A stretch of 64,000 bases of DNA from a virus. The notes below the pieces were generated by a model. The model made no database searches. It had not been told where the DNA came from and worked only from the letters and a program-made list of their open reading frames with translations. This document shows, in pieces, positions 32,414 to 42,906 of this stretch; position 1 is the stretch's first letter; the number at the start of each line of letters is the position of its first letter. The stretch is from IMG/VR virus record IMGVR_UViG_3300040786_000030, positions 1 to 64,000 of that record; one strand, written 5' to 3'. The position numbers and the translations under genes were made by a program.

Positions 32414-33401
32414 TTAATTAATCCTGATATTATTAGATAACATTTCTTTTCTAATTTCTCAGCTTTAGCTTTAAATTCAGTCAAAGCTTGTTTATTACCA
32501 GATGATGTTAAATCTGTTGCGGTATTACCATTACCATTATGAACATGTGAAAATAAAGCCTCTTTTAATAACTTTAAATACTCTAATAACACATCACCAA
32601 ATGGTAATCTATGAGCACCACCATCAATTTCGGATGATAATATTTTACTTAGCTCAGAATCACTAATTAAATTTTCATTATTAGTCACGTTGAATCTAGG
32701 TGTACCTTCTTTATGTGTTATTAAGTTTATTTTATTAGCAACTATATTAGTAACGGTACCTTTATCTATGACATCGTTTTTAACACTAATATTAACATCA
32801 TTTTAATTTGAATAAAAGCCTGTGTTAAACTATTAAATTTAAAAGGGTTTATATTTGTTATTGGTGAAGATATAAATTTACCAGCCCTAATTAATATTTC
32901 ATTATTTTTATGAGTTATATCTGTATTATCTCTACCTTCCATAGACACATCACTAGGATTTGGGAATACACCCTTTAATTCTGGTATAGTATTTAAATCA
33001 ATATTAGCGGCTTGCGTTCCAAAACTAAAACCAGCTAAACCACTACCATTATAAGAATCAAACCCTAATTTTTGAGATTGCGAGATTATTGGCCCAATGT
33101 ATAATCTATCAGTATGTTGTTTATCACGACTAAACGTAAGTATTAATACGGTTTCATTATTCTTAGGTTGTACTGAAAAATGTTTAGGCATTAATGGAAA
33201 ACACCATGGTAATTTATTATCTAAAACACCATCGTCACCACCCAAACCAGTACCACCTTTAATCCTTACTTTTATCCTACCTAAGTTTTGTGGGTCAATA
33301 ACGGAAATAACCTCACCATATAAAACATGTTTATAATTATCTGTAGATGCGTATACACTATCCCTACCAGTTATATTTTTATTGTTACCAGAGTTTATCA
33401 T
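32414..33401 (-). CDS. Baseplate hub / spike protein with gp5-type OB-fold
   Basis: About 330 residues. The N-terminal OB-fold is typical of T4 gp5 and phage-type spike proteins: HVLYGEVISVIDPQNLGRIK, VRIKGGTGLGGDDG, LPWCFPLMPKHFSVQPKNNE and TVLILTFSRDKQHTDRLYIG. A middle with NEILIRAGKF follows, then IDGGAHRLPFGDVLLEYLKL and a helical C-terminus LTEFKAKAEKLEKKMLS. No lysozyme domain is visible. It would sit at the centre of the baseplate. Neighbouring minus-strand genes are therefore probably tail and baseplate genes. Indels near 32430 and 32800. Confidence 0.75.
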
Positions 33402-33579
33402 TTATTCACCTTTTAATCTTTTAGTTAATATTTTATTTGCCTCATCGAATTTTTTTTTCTAACTCGACCATAGTATCATAATTTTTAAGCATCTTTAATT
33501 TAACCGCTTCATGCGCTGCTTCTAGTTGTTTTATCTCAAATAAAATTTCATTATTCGATTTATTCATTAAATCATTCAT
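33402..33579 (-). CDS. Small coiled-coil protein upstream of the spike gene
   Basis: About 58 residues: MNDLMNKSNNEILFEIKQLE, HEAVKLKMLKNYDTMVELEK and a Lys-rich end KILTKRLKGE. Entirely helical. Stop abuts the spike start (TAAATG). One extra A near 33465 must be removed. Probably a small tail or baseplate accessory protein, by context. Confidence 0.5.
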
Positions 33580-33592
33580 AGCGTTTATTTTA

Positions 33593-34024
33593 TTACCTGA
33601 TTATTCCATTACCAATTCCTAAGGTTGTTGTTGTACCTAAAGAAATAACTGGTGCGCCTAAGTTACCAACACCAGTAGTAGTGACACCAATACCTAATGG
33701 TATTACAACATTCACTACCGACTCATTTAATAAAGCGTTAATTACCTCTTCAATTATTATTAATATCATAGCCTCACTAGTGTTTGGCCCATCGGCAAAT
33801 ACGTCACCAGTTACTATACCAGCTTCTGATTGTCTATATTCTAGATAAAATTGATTCTGATGATAGCCCTGGTCTTAAATTTGAACCTAATAATATTAAT
33901 GGCGGTGGTAGTGGCGCTATTGGTATATTAGGTACTGTAAAGCTGCTAAGATGGTATTTAATACACCATCTATAGAGTCTATCGAATCGTTACCAATATT
34001 TTCATCTATCTTTGTTGTGTCCAT
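33593..34024 (-). CDS. Conserved phage tail-region protein
   Basis: About 144 residues. Starts MDTTKIDENIGNDSIDSIDG, then a Pro-rich segment APLPPPLILLGSNLRPGLSS, helix SRIYRQSEAGIVTGDVF, EAMILIIIEEVINALL and VVNVVIPLGIGVTTTGVG. It ends GIGNGIIR. I recall this 'PPPLIxLG...LRxGLS...QSEAG' pattern from many T4-like phage hypotheticals in the baseplate region. The function is unknown. Indels near 33860 and 33940. Confidence 0.6.
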
Positions 34025-34542
34025 TATATTTTAAGGTTATTTAATGTTTCTTGATTTTGACCACTTAATGAAAGTACTTGACTTTTCTTTGTTTAGTTTT
34101 CTCGGTATTCCTTTTAATTATTACCTTAACCATTAATTTAGCTATTTCTTTTAACGCTAATCGCATTAATTTTGCAATAATAACTTTAGATATACTTCTA
34201 ATAACACTTTTAAATATGTTTTATTTTTCTTTATAAAATCAACACCATCTTCATAAACAGCATCTTCACCGTAAATTATTTTAAATTAATTAAAAATATC
34301 ATGATGACCTTTGGTGATATTGTAGTACTAACAATTGTAGTTGTTAAATTTTTAAATATATCAGAAGCAAAGTTTAATTTTACCGTGGCTTTATCTGGTA
34401 ATGCTGATATACTTGGCATTTTTGGTAAATTAGGTAAATTACTAGGTATTGGTAGAATTGGTGTTAATTTAGCTGTTGTAGCTTCAGCCATTTTATTTAA
34501 ATTTGAGGCTATTATATCTTTTGCGCAGCTAATGATTCCCAT
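34024..34542 (-). CDS. Tail-region hypothetical protein
   Basis: About 172 residues. MGIISCAKDIIASNLNKMAE, a Pro-rich LTPILPIPSNLPNLPKMPS, then LPDKATVKLNFASDIFKNL, and a basic C-terminal half (ISKVIIAKLMRLALKEIAKL, then NTEKTKQRK). Stop and next start overlap (TAATG). No family recognised. Confidence 0.5.
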
Positions 34543-35508
34543 TATTTGTTATACTTTGAGCAACATTCATTTCATCTGTAAAATTATTTAATAATTTTAC
34601 AGGGACTGAAGCATCGATTTGGTTTGAAAGGTTTATTTTATGTATTCCCTGTTGTCTTAGCGTTGCTAGTTCACCATGTTTAGCTGTTTCATCATTAGTA
34701 AACGTGAAAAATCATCTGTAATCTGTTCATTAGCGTCAGCGTCAATTAGTTTATTAATAACAGTATTTATCTTAGCTTCATTAATTAATTGTTTTTTACT
34801 TTTATTAACTGTAAATGATATTGAACCGTATATGCTATCGATTATTCTATTCACAATTTCTTTAGAGTTGAATAGTGTCAAACTATCAATAAAATCATTA
34901 TTTAAATCTGTTAGTTTTTTATTATCATAACTAACGTTAGCTTTTATTGTTAAACTATTATTTGGTCTTGTGGTTGTACCAATAGAATCAAATCTAATGT
35001 CTAATATATTTTTACCATTACTAGACCAAGTATTTGTAGTACCATCATTTTGAATCACAGCATACATAAAAGTATTAAAATCTGTACTACTTAATTGGTT
35101 AGTAGTATCATTGTATATTAATTGGCCAGATTTTGTTGTTGGGTCAATTTTAAATATATCAAAAAAATCAACCTTAGAAACATCTATAACAATACCATTA
35201 CCAGTAGACTTTAAAAGACTGGTAAACTTGGGTTAACACCACAACTAGTGATTATTTTTAACTCACTTTTTAACCCTTTTTTAATTTCTTTTCGATTCTA
35301 ACTAAATAAAAGTTAAGGTATCAACAATAGCATTAACTAATACAATAAAACCAACCAAAGGCTAATAACATCAGTTAGATAGTCAACTATTTTACCTTTT
35401 TATTATTAAAGATTCTAACGACTCTATTTTTCTTTTATTAGCGTTTGCAAGTGTTTTACTTGAAGCTATTTTACTGTACGTTTCTCTCTTTTTGCTTTGT
35501 ATTGACAT
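34529..35508 (-). CDS. Tail-region structural protein
   Basis: About 330 residues. Basic N-terminus MSIQSKKRETYSKIASSKTL, a hydrophobic stretch near 35330-35380, SELKIITSCGVNPSLPV, DFFDIFKIDPTTKSGQLIYN, FNTFMYAVIQNDGTTNTWSS, ILDIRFDSIGTTTRPNNSL and a helical C-terminus with NQIDASVPVKLLNNFTDEM. It overlaps the next gene by 14 bp. The resemblance to flavobacterial phage hypotheticals is from memory. No confirmed function. Confidence 0.5.
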
Positions 35509-35891
35509 TATTCTTCTGCGATATCTTCATTATTTTTTGGGTCTTTAAACATCGCTCTAATTGAGTTAAACCCATCAAGCACTGAACCAGTTTCACTTCT
35601 TTCTTTTACTGTAACGTCAACATCACCTCTATTTTTAAGTATATCGCTTTGTAGTTTAGCTATCTCTAATTTAATTTTAATAGCTGAATCTTTAACTTTA
35701 AAAGTTAACTTTTTCTTTTGCAATTTTAGTTATATCGTCAACACCATCTGGCGTTAGTGTTAGTGTTAATTGGTTGATACCAATTTGACTATCCGTTATT
35801 TGTAAACAAGCATCACTATACGTTTCTTGCATTAACCCTTCTAATGAGTCATTAGAATTTACTCTTATATCTTGTTTTCTTTTCTAGGCAT
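35508..35891 (-). CDS. Possible small terminase subunit
   Basis: About 128 residues. MPRKKQDIRVNSNDSLEGLM, QETYSDACLQITDSQIGINQ, then a long helix with KVKDSAIKIKLEIAKLQSDI, and DGFNSIRAMFKDPKNNEDIA at the end. Helical pairs with a C-terminal 'SIRAMFK' element resemble small terminase subunits annotated in T4-like phages, where the protein binds DNA and regulates the large subunit. I rely on memory of those sequences and on composition. It could be another helical virion protein. Stop overlaps the next start (TAATG). Indels near 35705 and 35885. Confidence 0.4.
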
Positions 35892-35954
35892 TTTAATAGT
35901 TTTAAGTTATTGTTATTTACTATAAATACCCGTAAAATCTTTTATTTTAAAATT

Positions 35955-36907
35955 CTATAAACCATGTTGTTTTAACACTTCGTATAAATCTTTAAACCTT
36001 TTCATAGATAGTCGAATATCTTTAGTTGACAAGTTGGTATAATTTCTCATTGTTTCTAAAACCGAATTTTTATTATATTTAGAACCACCTTCCATAGATT
36101 GAAAAGCCCTTTCCCAATTTTCTAAAATTTCAACCAATGCATAACCAACTTTTTTCTCATTCTCATTTAACCTCTTTTTTGTTGGTAAATTAACATCTTC
36201 TAACTCTGTTTTAATACCATCAGATATTTTTTTAATAAATGCATCCATAGAAACTCGTCATCATCAATATAATATATTAAATCATCACGTTCTTCAATGT
36301 ATGAAGAAATATCTTCATACGATGAATTTTGTTTCATATATTTTCGTCTTTAATTAAAAGACCTAGTATATAATTTTTACATATTGTTCCAAAATAAGAA
36401 TACGCTTTTTTATTTAAAGTAGGTTTAAATTTATGTACTTTAGTCATTAAAAATGATACAGTATCACCATGAAGTTCTTCGAATGTCTCACCTTTTCTAT
36501 ATAACTTATAACGTCTAATAATCGCCTCTATCATTTTATCTAACGGGGCTTTTAACCATTCGTTAAAATGGTGTTTCTCAATATATCGTCACTTATGATA
36601 ACATTAGCGCCTACGATATCTTCCACTGACATTATATCTAAAGACGTATCAGTTAAGTTTGATGTTAAAATATCAATATCAATTGTTATAAATTTACTAT
36701 CGGTACCATACCAGTTTTCATTTGGTATGGTATAACTACCACTAACAACAACGTCTTTACCTAATTTATGGGTAATCGTTATATGTTTATTAGCAATTAA
36801 ATCGACAGTCTCTACATATCTAGAACTTAAAAATTTTATTACAGCTTCTTCCTCGTTTGGACCAAAGTACATTTCATTTGTTCTTTTCGTCCTCGTTTAT
36901 TAACCAT
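35955..36907 (-). CDS. gp55-like late sigma factor with an internal insertion
   Basis: About 317 residues. MVNKRGRKEQ, then MYFGPNEEEAVIKFLSS. About 77 unusual beta-type residues follow (36591-36821). Then come FNEWLKAPLDKMIEAIIRRY, FEELHGDTVSFLMTKVHKFK, KKAYSYFGTICKNYILGLLI and a helical C-terminus (VGYALVEILENWERAF ... SMKRFKDLYEVLKQHGL). The 'AYSYFGTICKNYI' and flanking helices match region-2-like sequence of T4 gp55-type sigma factors, which direct host polymerase to late promoters. The identity is by pattern. It fits the repeated AT-rich motif seen upstream of structural genes. Indels near 36237, 36340, 36555 and 36878. Confidence 0.6.
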
Positions 36908-37695
36908 TTATACATTTTGAGCTTCATATGTTATTTTTCTATCATTAGAAGTAATATTCTTTTTAGCAACACTTAACCACCATTTAGCCTCAATCGGGTC
37001 CATATTAGTTCTATAATTTGCGAATAGTGATTCTTCTCTTTGGTTTACGTGTTTATACCCAAATCTAGGGATTACCATAACTTTAACATCTTTGAATGTC
37101 ATACGTAATAGAATTCATAAATAAATGTCAATTTAATACTAGGTTTAAACCCACCATTTTCCTCATAAACTGATTTTCTAATTACCATACCATCGGTGTT
37201 GAAATTTTGATATGTTAATAAAGCATTATTGTCTAAGATACCTAATTCATCTGAAAACTAGCAGCCCATACAGCTTCATTTGTAAAACCAACAAATTGGT
37301 TTTGATTATCAACATCAACAATGATTGGCATGAAGATATCAATATTCTCATGTGCTTTTGATAGGTGATAACGTTTTTAATCAAATATTTGCAAGCTCAT
37401 CATCAAATTCTAATACACTAACCCATTCTGTTTTCGCAACACTAACACCGTAATTAACTTGCGATGCAAAATCGGTTAAACCTGGATTAGAAGCAACAGT
37501 AACAGTGTAATCACCATAATCAAAACCTAACACGTATTTTTCTACTTCACTATCTTTAGGTACCACAATAATTAAATTATCTGGTCTAGTATTCTGAGTT
37601 TTAACACTTTCTACTGCGTTAAAAAAATAATTTTTTGTCTCATCGTTCAATTCGTGAACAGGAAGTATAACACTAATATTATTTAATTCTTTCAT
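36908..37695 (-). CDS. Family 2 glycosyltransferase
   Basis: About 262 residues. GT-A start NISVILPVHELNDETKNYF, NAVESVKTQNTRPDNLIIVV, and the DxD region WVSVLEFDDELANI. Then FMPIIVDVDNQNQFVGFTNE, FNTDGMVIRKSVYEENGGFK, LTFIYEFLLRMTFKDVKVMV and a C-terminus ending KITYEAQNV. Inverting GT2 enzymes transfer a sugar from a nucleotide donor; donor and acceptor are unknown. It is the first of the glycan-related genes of the minus strand and abuts the sigma-factor gene (TAAATG). Indels near 37380, 37257 and 37105. Confidence 0.75.
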
Positions 37696-37706
37696 ATTTT
37701 TTTTAT

Positions 37707-38114
37707 TTATTTGTTAATTTCTAAATTTTTATTAAAGTTTACAAAATCAGAAATTTCTTCTAGATTTTAAACCATTTACCACCATTTTCTTTAACCATAT
37801 TACCAACCATATCTAAAGATTTTATTTGATGTTTGTTAAATTCTTTACCATCATCATCTAGTAGATACGTGAAAATTGTTTTTCTGGTCGTTTATTCGAA
37901 TCGTCAATTAGTTCAGCTATTGAGTAAACACCTTCCATTTTGGTGTGATTACATATAATACATAATCACAGTTTTACGTTGTTTTATTTCTTCTTTCTGT
38001 GCATTATCATCCCAGTCACTAACAACTGGATTAAAATACTCTATTTTAATTTTTTTATTAAAATATCTCGCCAATCAGATTTATTAGTAGTTCCACCTAA
38101 GAATATTTTTTCAT
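37707..38114 (-). CDS. Nucleoside 2-deoxyribosyltransferase-like protein
   Basis: About 137 residues. MKKIFLGGTTNKSDWRDILI, YFNPVVSDWDDNAQKEEIKQ, CDYVLYVITPKMEGVYSIAE and LIDDSNKRPEKTIFTYL. The GGT...W...P...VYSIAE arrangement is typical of the Nuc_deoxyri_tr2 family, with the probable catalytic Glu in SIAE. The family exchanges bases on deoxynucleosides or hydrolyses N-glycosidic bonds. In a phage this could supply nucleotides or degrade host ones. Start overlaps the preceding stop (TAATGA). Indels near 37768, 37875, 37970 and 38068. Confidence 0.65.
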
Positions 38115-39265
38115 TAAATCTCAATAGTTTTAACTTCGGTAGTTGCAAGTTCATCACTAGTTAATTTTAACATGTGTTCAAATTCAGCGATTCTATTACC
38201 TACTAACGCACCATAGACAGTATTTAAAGTTTCTTTTGTTTTTCCGATGTATATTGACCTTTACTTTCACCCATTTGTTTTAATAGTTCAGCTGGTACAG
38301 CATCTTCTAACCATACTTTTAAATATGTTGCGATTAATTCTGGGATATTAAGTGTTGTGTTTGTCCAAATACCATTATTTTAATAGCTGTTTGTCCTTCT
38401 TCATTAACAGTTTCCATCCATTCTGGAATTAAGTTAGGAATTTTACCAATAATTGAGTATCACACTCTAACGCTTCAATTGGAAAAGTTCCAAAACCTGA
38501 AACATCATCAACCCATACAGCCAAACAAGATTTACTTAACTCAGTTGCGAAATCAGGTCTAGATAACCCTCTTAATTCTTTAAATGTAACCCATTTATAA
38601 GCTGGATATTGTAAATAAAATGATTTAGCAATTTTAGCTGCATCACCTTGTGTTCTAGTGTGTACCGCAACAATTGGTAATTTAGGTTTATCACTAGACT
38701 TAAAATAATCTGGTATCGATACAGGCACTAAATGTACATTTATAGATGGGAAAAGATTATGAATATATTGAGCTTGTTTAGCACTAGTCGTTATCACATC
38801 ATTGAATCCGTAATCAACATTCCATCTTTTACCAACTGGTAATAATTCTAATAAATAATCATAACTTTGAGATAGAACAATTTTTCTACATGGAAAACTT
38901 TAACTTGGTCCATAATGTTTGAAAAAATTTCTGGTATAATGATAAAATCAGCTGGTCCAACATTTAACCCTTCACCCTCAATTGAAGCGTGTGGTAAATT
39001 AGCGTATTCTTCGCCTAACCATTCATTGATACCATTAGCATTTTCATCACCAATACGTTGATAATCATTTTTCATGTAAGATAGTTGCATTGTAACCTAA
39101 CTCATTAAGTAACTTTACATGCTCATAAATATTTGCAATACCAGCAGTAGGGTTACCCTTAGTATCTAAAGTAAAAAATACATTTTAAATTCTTTATTAT
39201 TTAAAACAGCTAAAGTATTTTCAATTTGTTTTTTTGTTCTTCCATTTGTTTTTTTGTTCTTCCAT
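38114..39265 (-). CDS. Glycosyltransferase (GT4-like) with repeated N-terminus
   Basis: About 385 residues. Begins with two copies of MEEQKNK, then FKMYFFTLDTKGNPTAGIAN, YEHVKLLNELGYNATILHEK, PADFIIIPEIFSNIMDQVKV, FNDVITTSAKQAQYIHNLFP, KLPIVAVHTRTQGDAAKIAK and VWVDDVSGFGTFPIEALECD. The last block is the GT-B nucleotide-binding region (usual E-x7-E pattern). It ends TTEVKTIEI. Part of the glycan island. A 20-bp tandem duplication (39224-39263) creates the N-terminal repeat. Indels near 38243, 38380, 38450, 38880, 39183 and 39235. Confidence 0.7.
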
Positions 39266-39312
39266 TTTTTATTTATTAATTTTATTAACTCTTATATAAG
39301 TTTGTATTTTTA

Positions 39313-39660
39313 TTATTTTCCTTTTATTATTCCATACTCATAAAGTGTATTGAAAGCTATTTTAAATGATAATGAAGATTTTTCTAACCCCATTTCCGCA
39401 CCTAATGTTTCATCAATTTCTTCTGTAACATCTAATACAACATCTAACATTGTTCTAAGTATATCGTATTTTGCCGCATTAACCTCTCTAATTCTTTCTG
39501 TCATAATCTCATTAACCTCTATACTAATTATATTGGTATTTTCATCTAGATATGTTTTTTTGTGTATTTCAACTACTTTAGTTTCATCTAATTTTGCACT
39601 AATAATATTTTCTAACACGTCAATATCTATACTATATATTATACCACCAAATTCTATCAT
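39313..39660 (-). CDS. Hypothetical 115-residue protein
   Basis: Clean frame: MIEFGGIIYSIDIDVLENII, SAKLDETKVVEIHKKTYLDE, VNEIMTERIREVNAAKYDIL and ETLGAEMGLEKSSLSFKIAF. Acidic, mixed alpha/beta. Starts just before the stop of the upstream gene (39665). No family recognised. A paired function with the upstream gene is suggested only by spacing. Confidence 0.55.
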   Translation of the reverse strand: MIEFGGIIYSIDIDVLENIISAKLDETKVVEIHKKTYLDENTNIISIEVNEIMTERIREVNAAKYDILRTMLDVVLDVTEEIDETLGAEMGLEKSSLSFKIAFNTLYEYGIIKGK

Positions 39661-39664
39661 ATTT

Positions 39665-40263
39665 TTAAATTTCTTCGTAACTTGTTATTTTTGTATTTAA
39701 TATTTTGTTTCTAAATTCTTCATTTTTCATAAATTCTAAAAGTGAATCTATTTCATAGTCAGCTGAAACATTTTTATTGTAAGATGCGTTAACTTTAATA
39801 CTTATTTTACCTTCAGGTTTTGACTCTAAAGCTTTAGGATTGGCAGTTATTAAGACATCTATACCATCCCATTTTTTAGCGTAATCTGTAACAAATCTAA
39901 TATTTTCAATTTTACACCCAGTTTTGGATAGAAAGAAGAAAGTTGAGGGATTGCTTTTCAACCTCTCGACTAACTAACTCTATTTGGTGTTCTTCTTCAT
40001 CTTTAATTTCACCTAAAATATATTAAAATGGTTAATTAAACCATCTGATAATTGGTCAGCATGTCCGAAAATTTCTAATGATGCTTCAGTATAAAGAAAC
40101 ATATTAAGCTTATCAATATTTTCAAATTTAAAAATTCTAATAAATTAAAATTTGTAACATCACCCTCTTTGATATTACTATCAGCGATATATTTATCGTA
40201 AGTGTACGTTATTTGACCAATGTAGTCCCTTAAAACCTCGTTAATGCTAATTCCTATCTTCAT
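39665..40263 (-). CDS. Conserved phage protein, possibly HAD-like
   Basis: About 199 residues. MKIGISINEVLRDYIGQITY, then SLEIFGHADQLSDGLINHFN, STFFFLSKTGCKIENIRFVT, DYAKKWDGIDVLITANPKAL and SADYEIDSLLEFMKNEEF. The N-terminal 'KIGISIxEVLR' and central 'DVLITANP' resemble a Rossmann/HAD-type fold, but the nucleophile Asp of true HAD enzymes is not where expected. The fold is therefore tentative. Its start codon lies inside a perfect hairpin (40261-40286). Indels near 39960, 40025 and 40130. Confidence 0.5.
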
Positions 40264-40286
40264 ATAACCAATTTAATGGTTATATG
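40261..40286 (-). promoter_or_regulatory. Perfect hairpin covering a start codon
   Basis: CATATAACCA, six-base spacer, TGGTTATATG: ten-base-pair arms with no mismatch. On the minus strand the 3' arm contains the ATG of the gene ending at 39665. As RNA it would hide the start codon. As DNA it could be an operator. Confidence 0.5.
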
Positions 40287-40372
40287 AGTATAAGTAAAGA
40301 AAAGAAATGATTTTTTTAAAAATAGATAAAAATTTGTCTTTAAAGGTTTTTCTTCTATAATAATGGGTGTGA

Positions 40373-41171
40373 TTATTTTTTATCTTTTACAACTATAGGT
40401 GTTGCATCTAATCTTGGGTAATTAGCGATAATTTTTTTAATTATTGGGTTTCTAACAATATCAGCATCGCTAAACACAACAAATCCAATATCTGTAATGT
40501 TTTTATGTCTAGTCATAGCATCATATAAACCACTTTTAGTGTAATCTCTATATTTATCTGATTGGTCTAAATCACCAGAAATGATAAATTTACTATGTTC
40601 ACCAATACGTGTTAAGAGTGTTTTCATTTGGGCTGGACTCATATTTTGAGCTTCTTCCATTATTAATATTGTATTATCAATTGATTTACCCCTAATGTAG
40701 GCCAATGCTTGTACTTCTAACACCCCAATTTCCTCTAGTTTAAGTCTATTTGTTTTACCGATAAGTTTATCGAATATATCTAACGACGACGATAGATAAG
40801 GGTCCATTTTCTCACGCATATCACCAGGTAGGAAACCTAATTTTCATCTGCTTCAACTATCGGTGTTGATATGATAATTTTATTAAATTTATTATCATCA
40901 CTTCTAAGTAATTCAATAGCCCTAGCTATTGACACGTATGATTTACCAACACCAGCGGCACCAGCAGATATAATAATCTCTTTACCATTAATAGCGATGA
41001 TTAAATCTTTTGTGTTTTAGTTTTGCATTTAAAATCATGCATAGCTAACATATTTTTTTAAATCTACAACACCTTTAGGTTTTGACACTTGAAGATTGTT
41101 GTCATTCTTTTATCTTTAGTCGTTTTCGTAGTACCAGTTTTAGATACAGAATTTGTAGCTTTTTTTATCAT
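40373..41171 (-). CDS. phoH: PhoH-like ATPase
   Basis: About 267 residues. Walker A in IISAGAAGVGKSYVSIARAI, then KIIISTPIVEADEKLGFLPG and MREKMDPYLSSSLDIFD. Further on are IRGKSIDNTILIMEEAQNMS (Walker B), MKTLLTRIGEHSKFIISGDL and ADIVRNPIIKKIIANYP. These are PhoH hallmarks. PhoH is widespread in phages. It is an ATPase associated with RNA metabolism or phosphate stress in bacteria, and its role in phages is unsettled. The N-terminal 60 residues are Lys/Thr-rich and variable. Indels near 40843, 41020, 41055 and 41093. Confidence 0.9.
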
Positions 41172-41172
41172 A

Positions 41173-42161
41173 TTATTTAATTCGTTTACTAATTATTTCA
41201 TCCCAACTATCAACCATGTCATCCATTAAAGTTTCAAACGTATATTCTGGTTTCCAACCCAATGTTTCTCTAATCTTTGTTGAGTCACCTTTAAGGTATT
41301 TTAATTCTTCTGGTCGCATAAACTTAGGATTTTGTGTAACATAATCCCTATAATCCATACCTAATCTTTTAAACACATAATCAACCATTTCTCTAACTGA
41401 ATGTGTAGTCATTGTAGATACTACAAAATCTTCAGGTTCAGTGTGGTTTATCATTAAATGCATAGCTTTAACATAGTCTTTTGAATGACCCCAATCTCTA
41501 TAAGAGTCCATATTACCTAATTCTAATTTATCAGTAATACCATATTTAATTTCAACAGCTGTTTTAACCACTTTATTTGTTACAAAATTAGATGCACGTC
41601 TTGGTGATTCATGATTAAATAATATACCATTACACGCATGTAATTTATAGGCGTTTCTATAATGTCTAACAATATTATATCCAAATACTTTAGAACAACC
41701 ATAAGGGCTTACTGGTGACATAGCTGTACTTTCTCTTTGAAAACCATCTTCATCAACAGAGTTTCCAAACATTTCAGACGAACTAGCTTGATAAAATTTA
41801 GCAGTAGGGCAAGAACGTCTATAAGCTTCTAATATGTTCAACACACCAATTGCGTTAGTTTGAACGGTAAATTGTGGAACATCAAAACTAATCCTAACAT
41901 GACTTTGCGCTGCTAAGTTATAAATTTCATCTGGTTGAATATCATCCAATAATCTCTCTAAACAACCTTGGTCTAATAAGTCACCATAGTATATATTTAG
42001 ATTATCTCTGGTTTCATCACCTAATCTACTTTGTTGGTTTTCAGAAACTGAGTTTCTTCTTACTATACCATGTACTTCGTAACCTAATGATATTAAATAT
42101 TCTGCCAAGTATGACCCATCTTGACCATTGATACCTGTAATAAATGCTTTTTTCTTTTCAT
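41173..42161 (-). CDS. gmd: GDP-mannose 4,6-dehydratase
   Basis: About 329 residues, slightly short of bacterial Gmd (about 350-370). Converts GDP-D-mannose to GDP-4-keto-6-deoxy-D-mannose, the precursor of GDP-fucose, GDP-rhamnose and GDP-perosamine. NAD(P)-binding KKAFITGINGQDGSYLAEYL, VHGIVRRNSVSENQQSRLGD, DEIYNLAAQSHVRISFDVPQ, catalytic SSSEMFGNS and SPYGCSKVFGYN (Tyr-x3-Lys), NHESPRRASNFVTNKVV and MRPEELKYLKGDSTKIRETL. Only one indel, in the A-run just after the ATG (42150). Ends two bases before the phoH start. It is the entry enzyme of the glycan island. Confidence 0.93.
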
Positions 42162-42204
42162 ATTTTAATTTACTAATTAATTTTAGAAAAGTAAATTCTT
42201 TCCA

Positions 42205-42906
42205 TTATTTTTCTACATCAACATACGTTTTACTATTACCAGTATCTGGATTAATGTCTGGAACTGTATCGATTATTATAATACCTCTAGCCGCATCTTC
42301 TGGTGTCATATACATATGGTAACCAAGCATTTGGACATGGTTTTCATCGGTATATGGGAGATTTAAGTCTCTACCATCGTAAGATGCCATTTTAAGCCAT
42401 TTATACGCCTCAAAATCATCAGTTAATATAATACCACCCTTCCAATCGGTATCCTTTTTTTTATTTGAAATGAAACTACTTGTAAAGCGTCAAGACCAAC
42501 ATACATATCTTTGGTCCATCTAACAGCACCATCCCAAACTCTAGAACCTTTTAATTGATAGACACCTGACCATTCTAAGTCTTCAAAGGTTACTTTATTA
42601 CCAGCGTTTATAATTTGCATAGGTGCTGACACATAAGTCATTTTAGGTATTTCAAGTTCAACACTTGTATTTAATTCGCCAATATGTTGCAAATATTTTA
42701 AAGATAAAAATAAACCATGTGAACAACAATCGATACTTACAGCATATTTACTACCAGCAAATTTAGCGACTTTTCTTCAAACATATTTATAACATCTCTT
42801 GGGTCTGACCAATTATACCCTAATTCTTTTAATCTATCTAATTCTGGTCGTTGTAACTCTTAGGTACTTGTCCTAGTGGCCAACTTGTGTATTTTACTTC
42901 TTTCAT
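42205..42906 (-). CDS. DegT/DnrJ-type sugar aminotransferase, short form
   Basis: About 233 residues. MKEVKYTSWPLGQVPKELQR, VINMFEEKVAKFAGSKYAVS, CCSHGLFLSLKYLQHIGEL, EIPKMTYVSAPMQIINAGNK and VVSFQIKKRIPIGRGGIILT, the last containing the expected PLP-binding Lys. Then YKWLKMASYDGRDLNLPYTD. Enzymes of this family aminate keto sugars such as GDP-4-keto-6-deoxymannose (to perosamine), which Gmd next door would provide. The family usually has 360-400 residues; this one lacks most of the C-terminal domain, so activity is uncertain. Indels near 42460, 42773 and 42862. Confidence 0.75.
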
